A stretch of DNA of 40,594 bases, taken from assembly GCA_021838445.1 (NCBI GenBank), contig JAKCDU010000025.1:15645-56238 (forward strand). The letters run 5' to 3'. How positions within the stretch are numbered: position 1 is the stretch's first letter; each line of letters opens with the position of its first letter. Origin of the DNA: Actinomycetes bacterium (GTDB lineage: Bacteria > Actinomycetota > Acidimicrobiia > Acidimicrobiales > Palsa-688). The translations under genes and the position numbers were made by a program. This document shows, in pieces, positions 16,197 through 24,226 of the stretch. Under the pieces are notes generated by a model. It saw only the letters and a list, made by a program, of their open reading frames with translations. It was not told the origin of the DNA and did no database searches.

Positions 16197-16910
16197 GCCC
16201 TTGCGCCTCGGTTTGGGGGTCTGCGGGGGCGGCTCCGGTGGTCTCACACCGATGGCGTTGGCCCACAGGAGGCTTAGCTGCTCGACCACCTCGTCGAAGT
16301 CGTACTCCTTGTAACCCTGTGTCAGCCACAACTCGGCGAAGCGTCCGACCATCGCTCCCAGGGCGTCGGCGGCGATGGCCGGGTTCACCCGGGGGTCAGC
16401 CCGCCCCTCGGCCTTGAGCCGGGCGATGGCCCGCTCGGAACGCTCGGCGAAGTGGCGTTGGCTGGCCATCCGCACAGAGTTGACGTGGGGGTCATACCGG
16501 GATGCCTGCTCTATCTTCCCCATCAGCGCCGCCTCATCCCGGTAGCGCTGCAGGTAACGCCGGTTGGCATCGCGGATACGGTCCTCGACGGTCCCTCTGG
16601 GGTTGGGGGGGTCGTCCTCGTCGGGGGGCGCGGTCAGCCTCTCCTCTTGTGCTTCGGCCACCTCCCTGAACAGGTCTTCCTTCGAATCGAAGTAGTGGTA
16701 GAAGGCGCCATAGGAGACCTTTGCCCGCTTGGAGATGTCGGTGATTCGTGCGTTGAGCATCCCGTCACGCTCGAAGACCAGCTTTGCGGCACGGACGAGC
16801 TTGGCTCGGGTCTGTGTTCCCTTCGCCGAGCGGGGCTCGTACCTCTGCCCGGCTTTGGCGGCGGCCACGGCTTTCGGCAACAGGTGATCCTCTCTAGGCG
16901 TATTCGTCAC
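16185..16910 (-). CDS. TetR-family transcriptional regulator
   Basis: A 241-residue regulator. The N-terminal helix-turn-helix spans residues about 35-82 (KLVRAAKLVFERDGMLNA, ITDISKRAKVSYGAFYHYF), followed by a helical ligand-binding domain with PRGTVEDRIRDANRRYLQRYR. The C-terminal tail is Pro/Arg-rich (VRPPEPPPQTPKPRRK). GTG 16910 gives MTNTPRED and is the longest sensible start. It is convergent with the LLM gene and lies downstream of the split ACAD operon on the same strand (81-bp gap). No copy of the 16-bp palindrome is seen upstream, so if it controls that regulon it is probably not autoregulated through it. Confidence 0.93.
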   Translation of the reverse strand: MTNTPREDHLLPKAVAAAKAGQRYEPRSAKGTQTRAKLVRAAKLVFERDGMLNARITDISKRAKVSYGAFYHYFDSKEDLFREVAEAQEERLTAPPDEDDPPNPRGTVEDRIRDANRRYLQRYRDEAALMGKIEQASRYDPHVNSVRMASQRHFAERSERAIARLKAEGRADPRVNPAIAADALGAMVGRFAELWLTQGYKEYDFDEVVEQLSLLWANAIGVRPPEPPPQTPKPRRKGSVD

Positions 16911-16991
16911 AGGGGGACGTGGTCTTCCCCAGTCTCATAAGTATGCCCGCTCCCGCCTGGCCCTCCTGGGACCGGGCGCAGGCGACGTGCC

Positions 16992-17966
16992 TCAGCCGGC
17001 GAAGTCCGCGGCCGCCGGGAGGCTGAGGTCAGGTAGAGCTCCTTTCGACGCGCGCTGGGCTTCGGCCAGCCTGTGGGCCAGCTCGATGGACGTTCCCAAC
17101 AGCGTGTCGAGCGTCAGTACCCGGTTGTGATGCTGGTGGTGGCTGTGCTCCGAGGTGAACCCCATGGCACCCAGAACCTGCAGGGACCGCTCGCACGCCC
17201 GGCGTCCGTTGCGGCCGGCGACGGCCTTCAAGACGGCGTCATGGAGGGGTGGCAGCTCGGGGTAAGTATCGACTGCCTGGGTGGCGAGCGCTTCGATCGC
17301 CGCCAAGTCCACCTGCGCCGCCGCCAGCAGGTGACGGACGGCCTGGAATCCGGCGATGGGACGTCCGAACTGCTCCCTGAGCCCGGCATGCTGCACGGCC
17401 ACCGAGAACGCCGCTTCGGATGCGCCGAGGATCTCGTGAGCCGCGGCCAGGCGCCCGAGCTGGAGGCGGCGGCTGCGCCGGGCGAGAGCTTCGGACTCGG
17501 GGATCCACGTCTCCGGCGCGTCGATGTCGGTCTCGATCTCCCGTAGAGCGGGACCGCCGGGTAGGTCGACGGTCCGGAAAGCTGTCGTCTCGGCGTCGAG
17601 CAACGACACACCCAGGCCGGGCCGGTCGACGGCAATCTGGCCTGGAGCGGGGGGCCCTACGACCAGGTACTGGACACCTCGGCGGGGGGAACGACGCTCG
17701 GCTGCGGATACGGTGACGCCGGATCCTCCCGAGACGTCGCGGTAGGGAAGGGCCATCAGCTGCCCGAGCGCATTGGAGACCGACAGCTCTCGGCCCTGCG
17801 CTCGGAAGAAGGCGAACACCGCCCTTCTGGCCTCCGGGTCGATGTCGAGCATCGGGAGCAGCTCGCTCCAACCCAGGTCGCCGAGAGCCTGCTGGCCGTC
17901 GCGGCCTCGGAGAGTCATCTGGGCCGTCTCGAGCAGAGGGTCCTCGAGATCGTCGAAGAGGCTCAC
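16992..17966 (-). CDS. acyl-CoA dehydrogenase small-type subunit (FadE28/FadE29-type pair)
   Basis: A 324-residue ACAD-like protein that is shorter than normal and lacks the usual FAD-loop SEPDxGSD motif. It keeps the C-terminal helical domain: AFSVAVQHAGLREQFGRPI, AGFQAVRHLLAAAQVDLAAI and VLGAMGFTSEHSHHQHHNRV. Such short ACADs form alpha2-beta2 enzymes with a full-size partner, as shown for the steroid enzymes FadE28-FadE29 (ChsE1-ChsE2). The partner here is the gene immediately upstream, whose TGA overlaps this GTG start by 4 bp. The substrate is unknown; a branched or ring-bearing acyl-CoA is plausible by analogy. Confidence 0.9.
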   Translation of the reverse strand: MSLFDDLEDPLLETAQMTLRGRDGQQALGDLGWSELLPMLDIDPEARRAVFAFFRAQGRELSVSNALGQLMALPYRDVSGGSGVTVSAAERRSPRRGVQYLVVGPPAPGQIAVDRPGLGVSLLDAETTAFRTVDLPGGPALREIETDIDAPETWIPESEALARRSRRLQLGRLAAAHEILGASEAAFSVAVQHAGLREQFGRPIAGFQAVRHLLAAAQVDLAAIEALATQAVDTYPELPPLHDAVLKAVAGRNGRRACERSLQVLGAMGFTSEHSHHQHHNRVLTLDTLLGTSIELAHRLAEAQRASKGALPDLSLPAAADFAG

Positions 17967-19126
17967 GTCGGGAGCTTCAGGACCTGTTTGGCGATTGTGT
18001 CGAGCTGCATCTGCTGCGAGCCGCCGTACACCGTGACGATCCGCGAGAAGAGGTATCCGGCGCGCCGCTCGAGCGCCGCGCCGTCGAAAGGATCCACGGC
18101 CAGATCCGGGTCGGTCCCGAGCACCCAGTCATACAGCGACTTCTCGGCATCGCAGAGCAGGAGCTTGGTGAACGCCGCCCGTGGACCGAGGAGGGCACCG
18201 TGGTGCTCGGCGCGCAGCGCCGCCAGACTCATGGCCCGTACACTCGCCAAGTCGAGGATGGCCTCGCTGAGCAACCCGTCGGCAGCAGGCTCGCTCCAAG
18301 GCAGGCTGTCCAGCAGGGTCTGTTGGAGGAAGCACTGCCGGAACCACGCGAAGGTGCCCCGCTCGTGACCGAGGACGTGCATGGCGACCTTCCACCCACC
18401 ATCCGCATCCCCCAGAATCCGGCCTCCCGGCACCTCGACGGCATCGAAGGTGACCTCGGCCAGTTCGTCGTGGCCGTTGGACTGGGAGATGCTGCGGACG
18501 TCCACACCCGGTGCGGTCATGTCGACCATGAGCGCGGTAATGCCGCGATGGCGGGACTCGGTTGGTCCGGTCCGGGCCAGGACCAGGCACCAGCGCGCGA
18601 AACGAGCCCAGCTCGTCCAGATCTTCCGGCCCGTGAGGGTGTAGCCGCCGGCCGAGGGGACCGCCCGGGTACGGAGCCCGCCCAGATCCGATCCGGAGTC
18701 CGGCTCGGAGAACCCCTGGGCCCAGGTCTGGGTCCCATCCAGGAAGCGCGGGAACACTTCGGAGACGAACTCGCTCGGGCCGAGCGCGAGCAGCGTGGGC
18801 CCGAGCACCTCGAGATGCTCGAAAGCGGCCATACCCCGTACGCCGTGCCTGGCGAGCAGCTCCCACATCGCCGCTCGATGAAGGATCGATCCTCCGAAGC
18901 CTCCGACCTCCTCAGGCCAGCCGTAACGACTCCACCCGCTGCTGTAGAGGTCATGCATCAGGGAGCGGGTGGCCGCCATGTACGAGTCGGTGTTCGCCAG
19001 AGGTGATGTGGCGCCGACGAGACCGTCGGGTCGGGCCGACAGCCACGTGTCCAGGGCTGAAGTGTAGGCCGGCACGTCAAGGTGCTCCGCCCTCTCCGCA
19101 CGGGTCGGCGCAAAAGACATTGACAT
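17963..19126 (-). CDS. acyl-CoA dehydrogenase large-type subunit
   Basis: A full-size ACAD of about 385 residues with WPEEVGGFGGSILHRAAMWE, AQGFSEPDSGSDLGGLRTRA (FAD loop), LTGRKIWTSWARFARWCLVL and the C-terminal VTVYGGSQQMQLDTIAKQVLKLP; YGG replaces the YEG of MCAD-type enzymes. It pairs with the short ACAD encoded next (4-bp overlap). Two in-frame starts exist: ATG 19126, which overlaps the stop of a 50-codon upstream frame as TGATG, and ATG 19120, which lies 7 bp after a TATATT box (19128-19133) with TTGCCA 17 bp further upstream (19151-19156). The second would be a leaderless message whose start is covered by operator S9. Confidence 0.92.
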   Translation of the reverse strand: MSMSFAPTRAERAEHLDVPAYTSALDTWLSARPDGLVGATSPLANTDSYMAATRSLMHDLYSSGWSRYGWPEEVGGFGGSILHRAAMWELLARHGVRGMAAFEHLEVLGPTLLALGPSEFVSEVFPRFLDGTQTWAQGFSEPDSGSDLGGLRTRAVPSAGGYTLTGRKIWTSWARFARWCLVLARTGPTESRHRGITALMVDMTAPGVDVRSISQSNGHDELAEVTFDAVEVPGGRILGDADGGWKVAMHVLGHERGTFAWFRQCFLQQTLLDSLPWSEPAADGLLSEAILDLASVRAMSLAALRAEHHGALLGPRAAFTKLLLCDAEKSLYDWVLGTDPDLAVDPFDGAALERRAGYLFSRIVTVYGGSQQMQLDTIAKQVLKLPT

Positions 19127-19135
19127 CAATATAGG
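19120..19135. promoter_or_regulatory. operator S9 over the ACAD start (TTGACATC-AATATAGG)
   Basis: Matches the consensus at 13 of 16 positions. It overlaps the start codon and the -10 box TATATT of the minus-strand ACAD gene, so binding would block both initiation and early elongation. The TTGCCA -35 box is at 19151-19156, spaced 17 bp from TATATT. Confidence 0.6.
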
Positions 19136-19278
19136 AATTGCTCGGTGATTTGGCAAGCGCCGTTCCTCCCGCGGGCTTCCTCGTCGATGCTCCGGTGGAT
19201 AAACACGATTTCGATATCAGGATCGGCAGAATCGTCGGCGATGTCGAGCGCGCCCGTCAGCCGACCAAATATTGACAT
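19126..19278 (-). CDS. hypothetical 50-residue protein upstream of the ACAD pair
   Basis: A short minus-strand frame starts at ATG 19276-19278, inside operator S11, and ends at TGA 19126-19128, overlapping the ACAD ATG as TGATG. It begins MSIFGRLTGALDIADD and ends GACQITEQFLY; acidic in the first half, no membrane segment. A -10-like CATAGT lies 8 bp before the start, which would make it leaderless. Codon third positions are about two-thirds GC, less than in neighbouring genes. I do not recognise it. The tight coupling to the ACAD start argues for translation; the composition argues for caution. Confidence 0.4.
   Translation of the reverse strand: MSIFGRLTGALDIADDSADPDIEIVFIHRSIDEEARGRNGACQITEQFLY
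19211..19226. promoter_or_regulatory. operator S10 (TCGATATC-AGGATCGG)
   Basis: Perfect left half-site, poor right half (12 of 16). It lies between S9 and S11 in the divergent region 19120-19379, making a three-site cluster. Confidence 0.42.
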
Positions 19279-19287
19279 CGGTATCGA
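19272..19287. promoter_or_regulatory. operator palindrome S11 (TTGACATC-GGTATCGA)
   Basis: Matches the consensus at 15 of 16 positions, and its TTGACA is a consensus -35 on the plus strand toward the gene at 19379, although the -10 17 bp on is weak (CCATCC). The minus-strand ATG of the 50-codon frame lies inside it. Confidence 0.7.
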
Positions 19288-19378
19288 CTATGCGCCATCC
19301 TCTGAGTCCGAAGAGCACCTCGGGCCACGCGGGGTGACACCGGCCGCGGGTCGGTCTGAGGTTGAGGAGCACTGCAGG

Positions 19379-20128
19379 ATGATACGAGTCAAAGCCGCCT
19401 TCTTCAGCTTCACACCTCCGGCGGCTCCTGACGACGACGGCTCCTACCTGCGATGGCATCTGCTCGACCACATGCCGGAGCAGTACCAGCTGCCTGGTAT
19501 CCAGCTGGCCCTGCGCTACATCGCCGATGGCGAGTACCTCACGAGCCGCATCGCCTCATCGGGTCACCTCGAGGAGGTGGGCAATGTGGTCAACTACCTG
19601 GTCGGCGATCCGGTGCAGCAGACCCATGACGACTTCATGCAGCTGGGACGCCGATTGGCCGAGCTGGGACGCTTCCCAGAGGTGCGACCGTCACTGCAGT
19701 TGCGGATGCCGGCGCTTCTGCGCTGGTCTGGCGCACCCCAAGCGCTGGTCTCCGCCGAGGTGGTCCCGTTCCGCCCCCATCGGGGTGTGGTGGTCATCGT
19801 AGAGGAGCCGTTGAGCGATGACGTCGGCGCTTGGCTCCAGTGGCTCCACACCGAACACTACCCGGCGCTCCTCTCCACTCCCGGTACGGCTGGAGCATGG
19901 ATGTACGGATCGACGTCCACGTGGAACCTTCACCCAGTGACGCAGGGCGATCCCCAATACACGACCGTCGTCTACCTCGATGACGATCCGCTAGAGGTCA
20001 CCAGGGCACTCACCCCGGTTCTGGAGGAGCGGTGGAGGACCGGCGCGGTGCGCCCGCTCTTCGCCGGTCCCCTCAGGACCATGATCCAGTGGGAGGCATG
20101 GCGAGGACGAGCCCTACCGGGGAGGTAG
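19379..20128 (+). CDS. EthD-like tandem ferredoxin-fold (dimeric alpha/beta-barrel) protein
   Basis: A 249-residue protein that looks like two repeats of the EthD/DABB fold. The first half begins IRVKAAFFSFTPPAAPDDDG with YLRWHLLDHMPEQYQLPG; the second begins RGVVVIVEEPLSDDVGAWL with LQWLHTEHYPALLSTPGTAG. Each repeat carries the H-x2-x-H/HxPxxxxxPG-like loop of the family. Such proteins accompany P450 or Baeyer-Villiger degradation systems or act as small cyclases and isomerases; the role here is unknown. ATG 19379 has GAGGAG upstream. It leads an operon with the SnoaL-like fragment and the SDR, divergent from the split ACAD genes. Confidence 0.75.
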   Translation: MIRVKAAFFSFTPPAAPDDDGSYLRWHLLDHMPEQYQLPGIQLALRYIADGEYLTSRIASSGHLEEVGNVVNYLVGDPVQQTHDDFMQLGRRLAELGRFPEVRPSLQLRMPALLRWSGAPQALVSAEVVPFRPHRGVVVIVEEPLSDDVGAWLQWLHTEHYPALLSTPGTAGAWMYGSTSTWNLHPVTQGDPQYTTVVYLDDDPLEVTRALTPVLEERWRTGAVRPLFAGPLRTMIQWEAWRGRALPGR

Positions 20129-20141
20129 AGCAGTAGAGCGG

Positions 20142-20441
20142 ATGCTCCAGGGTGACCAGCACCGTGACCTCGTGGCCAACGGGGTGGCCCATTTTGCCGG
20201 ACCGCCGTTGATCGAGCTCGACGGCGACCGGGCCACGGCCATCAACTACTCGTTGATCATGCGCCGGGAGGGCGATCGCTTCTACCTGTGGCGGGTCAGC
20301 GCAGTGCGCTGGGACCTCGAGCGTGAGGCAGGCCGTTGGCGTGTGGCGTGCCGGACCAACCGGCTGCTCGATGCCTCCGGTGCCGGAAGCGAGATGTTCG
20401 GTGCCACCCTGGCGGAGCTCTTCGAGGGGGCTCGGTCATGA
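20142..20441 (+). CDS. SnoaL/NTF2-like protein, N-terminally short
   Basis: A 99-residue protein carrying the second half of an NTF2-like fold: HFAGPPLIELDGDRATAINYS, FYLWRVSAVRWDLEREAGRW and RVACRTNRLLDA. Relatives with this signature usually have about 50-60 more residues at the N-terminus, including the first helices. In-frame codons upstream of ATG 20142 (GEDEPYRGGRAVER) look like the lost part but have no start before running into the EthD gene, so the N-terminus seems truncated by fusion of the two genes. Its stop overlaps the SDR start (ATGA). It may be a nonfunctional remnant or a minimal domain. Confidence 0.7.
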   Translation: MLQGDQHRDLVANGVAHFAGPPLIELDGDRATAINYSLIMRREGDRFYLWRVSAVRWDLEREAGRWRVACRTNRLLDASGAGSEMFGATLAELFEGARS

Positions 20442-21223
20442 CCGCGGGTCGGCTCGATGGCAAGGTCGCGATCATCACGGGGGCGAGCACCGGCCTCGGA
20501 CCGGTGATGGGTGCGATGTTCGTCCGTGAGGGAGCCAAGGTGCTCCTCGCAGCCCGTCGCGAGGATCTCGTCAAGGATGCGGCCGCGGCCGCCGGGGGCG
20601 GCGCTATCGCCATGCGCGCCGATGTCACCGACGAGGCGGACGTCGCATCGATGGTCTCGCGTGCCGTGGAGGAGTTCGGGCACGTGGACATCATGTGCAA
20701 CAACGCCGCAGCTCCGGGGATCGACAGGTGGGTCTGGGAGCAGACCCTCGAGAACTGGAATGCCACCATCGCCATCGACGTGACCGCGGCGATGCTCTGT
20801 ACCAGGGAGGTGCTCAACCAGTCGATGCTCGCCCGGCGCTCCGGGGTGATCCTCAACTTCTCCTCTACCGCGGCTTACCCGGGGATGGTACGCAAGACCC
20901 ACTACGTGACGAGCAAGGCCTCGCTGCGGGCGTTCACCAAGGCGGTCGCGCTGGAGGTGGGTCCCTACGGCATCCGGTGCAACTGCGTAGTGCCGGGCAG
21001 CATCGACACCGATCTCTGGCGGTCCTGGGTCAAAAGGACGGCGGACGAGCAGGGAGTCGATTACGAGGTCCAGCGTGAGCGTCTCCTCCAAGGCGTCGCC
21101 CTTCGAGACATCTCCTCGACCGCGGACGTCGCCCATCTGGCCCTCTTCCTGGCCAGCGACGAGAGCCGTACGATCACCGGACAGTCGATCCCGGTGGACG
21201 CCGGCGGGTACATGCAGGGCTAG
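20438..21223 (+). CDS. short-chain dehydrogenase/reductase (SDR)
   Basis: A 261-residue Rossmann-fold NAD(P)(H) oxidoreductase of the classical SDR family. TGASTGLG (residues 14-21) is the cofactor loop, NNA (88-90) the stabilising motif, SS at about 142-143 the catalytic serine and YVTSK (Y156, K160) the catalytic pair; the C-terminus has LASDESRTITGQSIPVDAGG. A 3-hydroxyacyl-CoA or ring-alcohol dehydrogenase role fits the context but is inference. It ends the 19379-21223 operon, 5 bp from the convergent acyl-CoA synthetase. Confidence 0.94.
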   Translation: MTAGRLDGKVAIITGASTGLGPVMGAMFVREGAKVLLAARREDLVKDAAAAAGGGAIAMRADVTDEADVASMVSRAVEEFGHVDIMCNNAAAPGIDRWVWEQTLENWNATIAIDVTAAMLCTREVLNQSMLARRSGVILNFSSTAAYPGMVRKTHYVTSKASLRAFTKAVALEVGPYGIRCNCVVPGSIDTDLWRSWVKRTADEQGVDYEVQRERLLQGVALRDISSTADVAHLALFLASDESRTITGQSIPVDAGGYMQG

Positions 21224-21228
21224 TCGGG

Positions 21229-22731
21229 TCATGGCCGGGCGTCGGGCTCGGCGGACATCGACTGGCGCAACTCTCGCTTGAGTAGCTTGCCCGCGGCAGA
21301 GCGGGGGAGAGGTTCCTCTCGGATGACGTATGTGCGGGGCACCTTGTACCCCGCGAGGAGGGCCCGGCAGTGCCGGTCGAGCTCGCCGGCGTCCACGGCG
21401 GTCCTGGCTACGATCACGGCTACCACCACCTCCCCCCACCTGGGGTCGGGGCGCCCGATGACGCCTGCTTCCGCCACCGACGGATGGGAGCAGAGCACGT
21501 CCTCCACCTCGACGCCGTACACATTTTCCCCGCCGGTGATGATCATGTCCTTGCTCCGGTCGACGACGTAGACGTACCCCTCTGCGTCGCAGTAGCCGAT
21601 GTCACCGGAGCGGTAGCTGGCGTCACGGAGCACCTGAGCGGTGGCCTCGGACTTGCCCCAATAGCCCAGCATGATGTTCGGACCAGTGACCACGAGCTCG
21701 CCCAGCTCGCCGGGTGCCGCGGAGTGGCCCGACACGTCCTCGGCCCGGACCTCGACCCCGACCACCGGGAGCCCGACCGACCGGGATCGGTCCATGCCGA
21801 GCACCCGCTCCTGGTGGCGGTGGATGGTGGCCAGCGGCGCCATCTCGGTCGCCCCGTAGGACCCGCAGATCTCGGTGCCGGGAAACGTTCTGGCGACGCG
21901 GTCGAGCAACGCGGCGGTGATCGGTGCCCCGCCGTGGCCCAGCAGGCGCATCGAGGAGGTGTCAGCTCCGAGACGTTCCTGGGCGTCACAGAGGGCGGCC
22001 AGCATCGTCGGTACTGCGAACGTGGCGGTGGTGCGGTGGGTCTCGATGGCGCGCAGGGCCATCTCCGCATCGAAGCGGGGTAGGAACACCTGCGCCGCTC
22101 CCACCCAGGTGCAGGGCACCACGTTGAAAGAACCGGCGGCATGGAACATCGGGCTCATCACGAGCCAACGGTCCTCGGCCTGCAGCTCGAAGCCGATGAT
22201 GAAAGACAGGGCATCGGCCAGCTTGTTGCGGTGGCTGAGGGATACCCCCTTGGCTCGGTCCGTCGTCCCACCGGTGTAGAAGATGGCCGCCGGATCGTTC
22301 TCGCCGACCTCGACACATGCGGCCTGACGGTCCGGCACCATCCCCAGATCGATGTCCGTGACGGCGATGACCGAGGGAGCGAGACCACCCGGTAGCCCCT
22401 GCTCGCGGTCGGTGAGGAGGATGTCGGGGGTGCAGTCGTTGCAGGCGGCCCGCAGCTCGGTCTCGGTGTAGCGGGTGTTCAGCGGAACGAATATCCTTCC
22501 GGCCGCCGGCACGCCGAGGTACCACTCGGCATAGGGCACTGAGCCGTCGGCGAGGAACGCGACCCTTCCGCCCGGGGGGACGCCGAGTCGGTCCAGGTGG
22601 ACGGCGACGGCTCGGGTGTGACGACCGAGATCGGCGAAGGTCGTCACCTCACCGGAGAGGCCGTCGACCAGGGCCGGCCGATCGGAGAAGCACGCCGTCG
22701 CCCGGTCGATCGGGCCTCGGAAGGTGGTCAC
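21229..22731 (-). CDS. acyl-CoA synthetase (AMP-forming)
   Basis: A 500-residue adenylate-forming ligase: IFYTGGTTDRAKGVSLSHRN (P-loop), GSYGATEMAPLATIHRHQ, SYRSGDIGYCDAEGYVYVVD, KDMIITGGENVYGVEVEDVL and the terminal PRSAAGKLLKREL with the catalytic lysine. It would activate an acid of unknown structure to the CoA ester. I chose GTG 22731 (MTTFRGPIDRAT), because GAGGAGG lies 8 bp upstream; a longer frame to 22764 includes that ribosome binding site. It follows, on the same strand, the 3' end of a monooxygenase remnant that stops 13 bp upstream, so it was probably the second gene of an older operon. Confidence 0.93.
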   Translation of the reverse strand: MTTFRGPIDRATACFSDRPALVDGLSGEVTTFADLGRHTRAVAVHLDRLGVPPGGRVAFLADGSVPYAEWYLGVPAAGRIFVPLNTRYTETELRAACNDCTPDILLTDREQGLPGGLAPSVIAVTDIDLGMVPDRQAACVEVGENDPAAIFYTGGTTDRAKGVSLSHRNKLADALSFIIGFELQAEDRWLVMSPMFHAAGSFNVVPCTWVGAAQVFLPRFDAEMALRAIETHRTTATFAVPTMLAALCDAQERLGADTSSMRLLGHGGAPITAALLDRVARTFPGTEICGSYGATEMAPLATIHRHQERVLGMDRSRSVGLPVVGVEVRAEDVSGHSAAPGELGELVVTGPNIMLGYWGKSEATAQVLRDASYRSGDIGYCDAEGYVYVVDRSKDMIITGGENVYGVEVEDVLCSHPSVAEAGVIGRPDPRWGEVVVAVIVARTAVDAGELDRHCRALLAGYKVPRTYVIREEPLPRSAAGKLLKRELRQSMSAEPDARP

Positions 22732-22744
22732 CGAACCTGCCTCC

Positions 22745-22885
22745 TCACGAGAACCGGTAGGCACCCGGGTCCGGGTGCCTGGTCATGCGCCAGAAGTCCA
22801 CCAGCCGCCGAGGGCTGGGGACATGCACGCGGCCATCAGGACCTTTGTACCAGGAGTTGGACCAAGGCCGCTGCTCGTCGGGCCC
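22745..22885 (-). pseudogene. C-terminal fragment of a flavin-containing (Baeyer-Villiger-type) monooxygenase
   Basis: The minus frame reads DEQRPWSNSWYKGPDGRV and then LVDFWRMTRHPDPGAYRFS before its stop at 22745. The SWYK...GR...W..TR pattern is the typical C-terminal end of Baeyer-Villiger-type monooxygenases. Only about 45 residues remain; the body is gone and operator S12 with the promoter of the divergent amidohydrolase lies just beyond. A perfect 10-bp inverted repeat lies inside it. The identification rests on a short motif. Confidence 0.6.
22759..22780. repeat. 10-bp inverted repeat
   Basis: AGGCACCCGG and CCGGGTGCCT are separated by only 2 bases, inside the monooxygenase remnant and 28-49 bp upstream of GTG 22731. 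It could be an operator or a fold in the leader of the acyl-CoA synthetase mRNA; no further support is seen. Confidence 0.5.
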
Positions 22886-22934
22886 ACCGGCCCTCCGGGT
22901 CGACGGCGGGGAGCTCCGGGGTCGGAAAGCAAGA

Positions 22935-22963
22935 TTGACGTCGACGTCAACTTGGTGTAGCCT
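22935..22963 (+). promoter_or_regulatory. promoter with perfect operator S12
   Basis: TTGACGTC-GACGTCAA (22935-22950) is a perfect palindrome matching all 16 consensus positions. TTGACG (22935-22940) is a near-consensus -35; TAGCCT (22958-22963) lies 17 bp downstream as -10. It drives the amidohydrolase at 23042 with an mRNA leader of about 75 bases. This is the clearest case of the operator overlapping a promoter. Confidence 0.82.
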
Positions 22964-23041
22964 GGATATCGGACCAGGAAGGCTCGATTCGGTGTTCGAG
23001 CACTGGAGATCATCTGAAGCAGAAGCAGACGGAGGAGTCCC

Positions 23042-24226
23042 ATGCAGCACCTCGATTACCCGGTGTTCGATGCCGACAACCACATGTACGAACAGGCCGA
23101 CGCCTTCACCCGCTATCTGCCCGACGAGTACAAGCACGTGATCAGGATCGCCAACGTGAATGGTCGCGACAAGGTCGTGATCAAGGGCACGATCTCCGAG
23201 TACATCCCCAATCCCACCTTCAGTGTGGTGGCTAGGCCCGGCGCTCAGGAGGAGTACTTCAAGCACGGGAATCCCGAGGGCAAGAGCCGTCGGGAGATCC
23301 TCGGCGAGCCCATGCGTTCACCCGACGCCTTCTTCCGCCCCGAGCCCCGCCTGAAGCTCATGGACGAGCAGGGCGTCGACCGGGCCATCATGTGGCCGAC
23401 CCTCGCAAGCGTGCTCGAGGAGCGTCTGGCCAAGGACCCGGAGGCCACCCATGCCATCATCCACGCGTTCAACCAGTGGATGTACGAGGAATGGACCTTC
23501 AACTACGAGGATCGCATCTTCCCCACCCCGGTCGTCACGCTTCCCATCCTCGATGAGGCGCTCAAGGAACTCGACTGGATCGCCGAACGCGGTGCCAAGA
23601 TCATCCTCATCCGGCCCGCCCCGGTGCCCAACCTGAAGGGCTACCGTTCCTTCGCCCTGCCCGAGTACGACCCCTTCTGGGCCAAGGTCCAAGAGTACGA
23701 CCTCACCGTCGGCATGCACTCGTCCGACGACGGGATGACCCGCTACTACAACCAGTGGGAGGGGCACTACGACGAGATGCTCCCGTTCGCCAATCAGACG
23801 GCCTTCCAGGACGTGCAGCACCTGATGAGCCGGGGCATATTCGACGCCATGTGCTCGACGGTCACTCACGGGATGCTCTCCCGCTTCCCGGACTTGCGGG
23901 TCCTCCCCGTCGAGAACGGCAGCAGCTGGGTCATCCCGCTCATCGAGGCCCTCGGCCACTCCTACGCCAAGCAGCCACGGCTGTACCTGGAGGACCCGGT
24001 CGAGGCTCTCAAGCGCAACGTCTGGATTCACCCCTTCTTCGAAGAGGATCCCGTCGGTCTCATCAAGACCATCGGTCCGGACAAGGTCGTCTTCGGCTCG
24101 GACTATCCCCATCCCGAAGGTATGGCCAATCCGATCTCCTACGCCAACGAGCTCAGGGACCTTCCCGAGGAGGACATCCGGCGGATCATGGGAGGCAACC
24201 TGGCCGCCGCCCTCAAGGTGGCCTGA
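23042..24226 (+). CDS. amidohydrolase_2-family metal-dependent hydrolase
   Basis: A 394-residue COG2159 TIM-barrel enzyme. VFDADNHMYEQADAFTRY provides the N-terminal metal ligands; VGMHSSDDG is the mid-barrel His; VLPVENGSSWVIPLIEAL and VFGSDYPHPEGMANP complete the family pattern. It is close in style to the paralogue at 29202-30410 (DADSHYWEPSDAFTRYRD there), so these two form a subgroup. GGAGGAG lies 5-6 bases before ATG 23042. It is controlled by the S12 promoter. The stop runs directly into the remnant of a liv permease. Substrate unknown. Confidence 0.93.
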   Translation: MQHLDYPVFDADNHMYEQADAFTRYLPDEYKHVIRIANVNGRDKVVIKGTISEYIPNPTFSVVARPGAQEEYFKHGNPEGKSRREILGEPMRSPDAFFRPEPRLKLMDEQGVDRAIMWPTLASVLEERLAKDPEATHAIIHAFNQWMYEEWTFNYEDRIFPTPVVTLPILDEALKELDWIAERGAKIILIRPAPVPNLKGYRSFALPEYDPFWAKVQEYDLTVGMHSSDDGMTRYYNQWEGHYDEMLPFANQTAFQDVQHLMSRGIFDAMCSTVTHGMLSRFPDLRVLPVENGSSWVIPLIEALGHSYAKQPRLYLEDPVEALKRNVWIHPFFEEDPVGLIKTIGPDKVVFGSDYPHPEGMANPISYANELRDLPEEDIRRIMGGNLAAALKVA

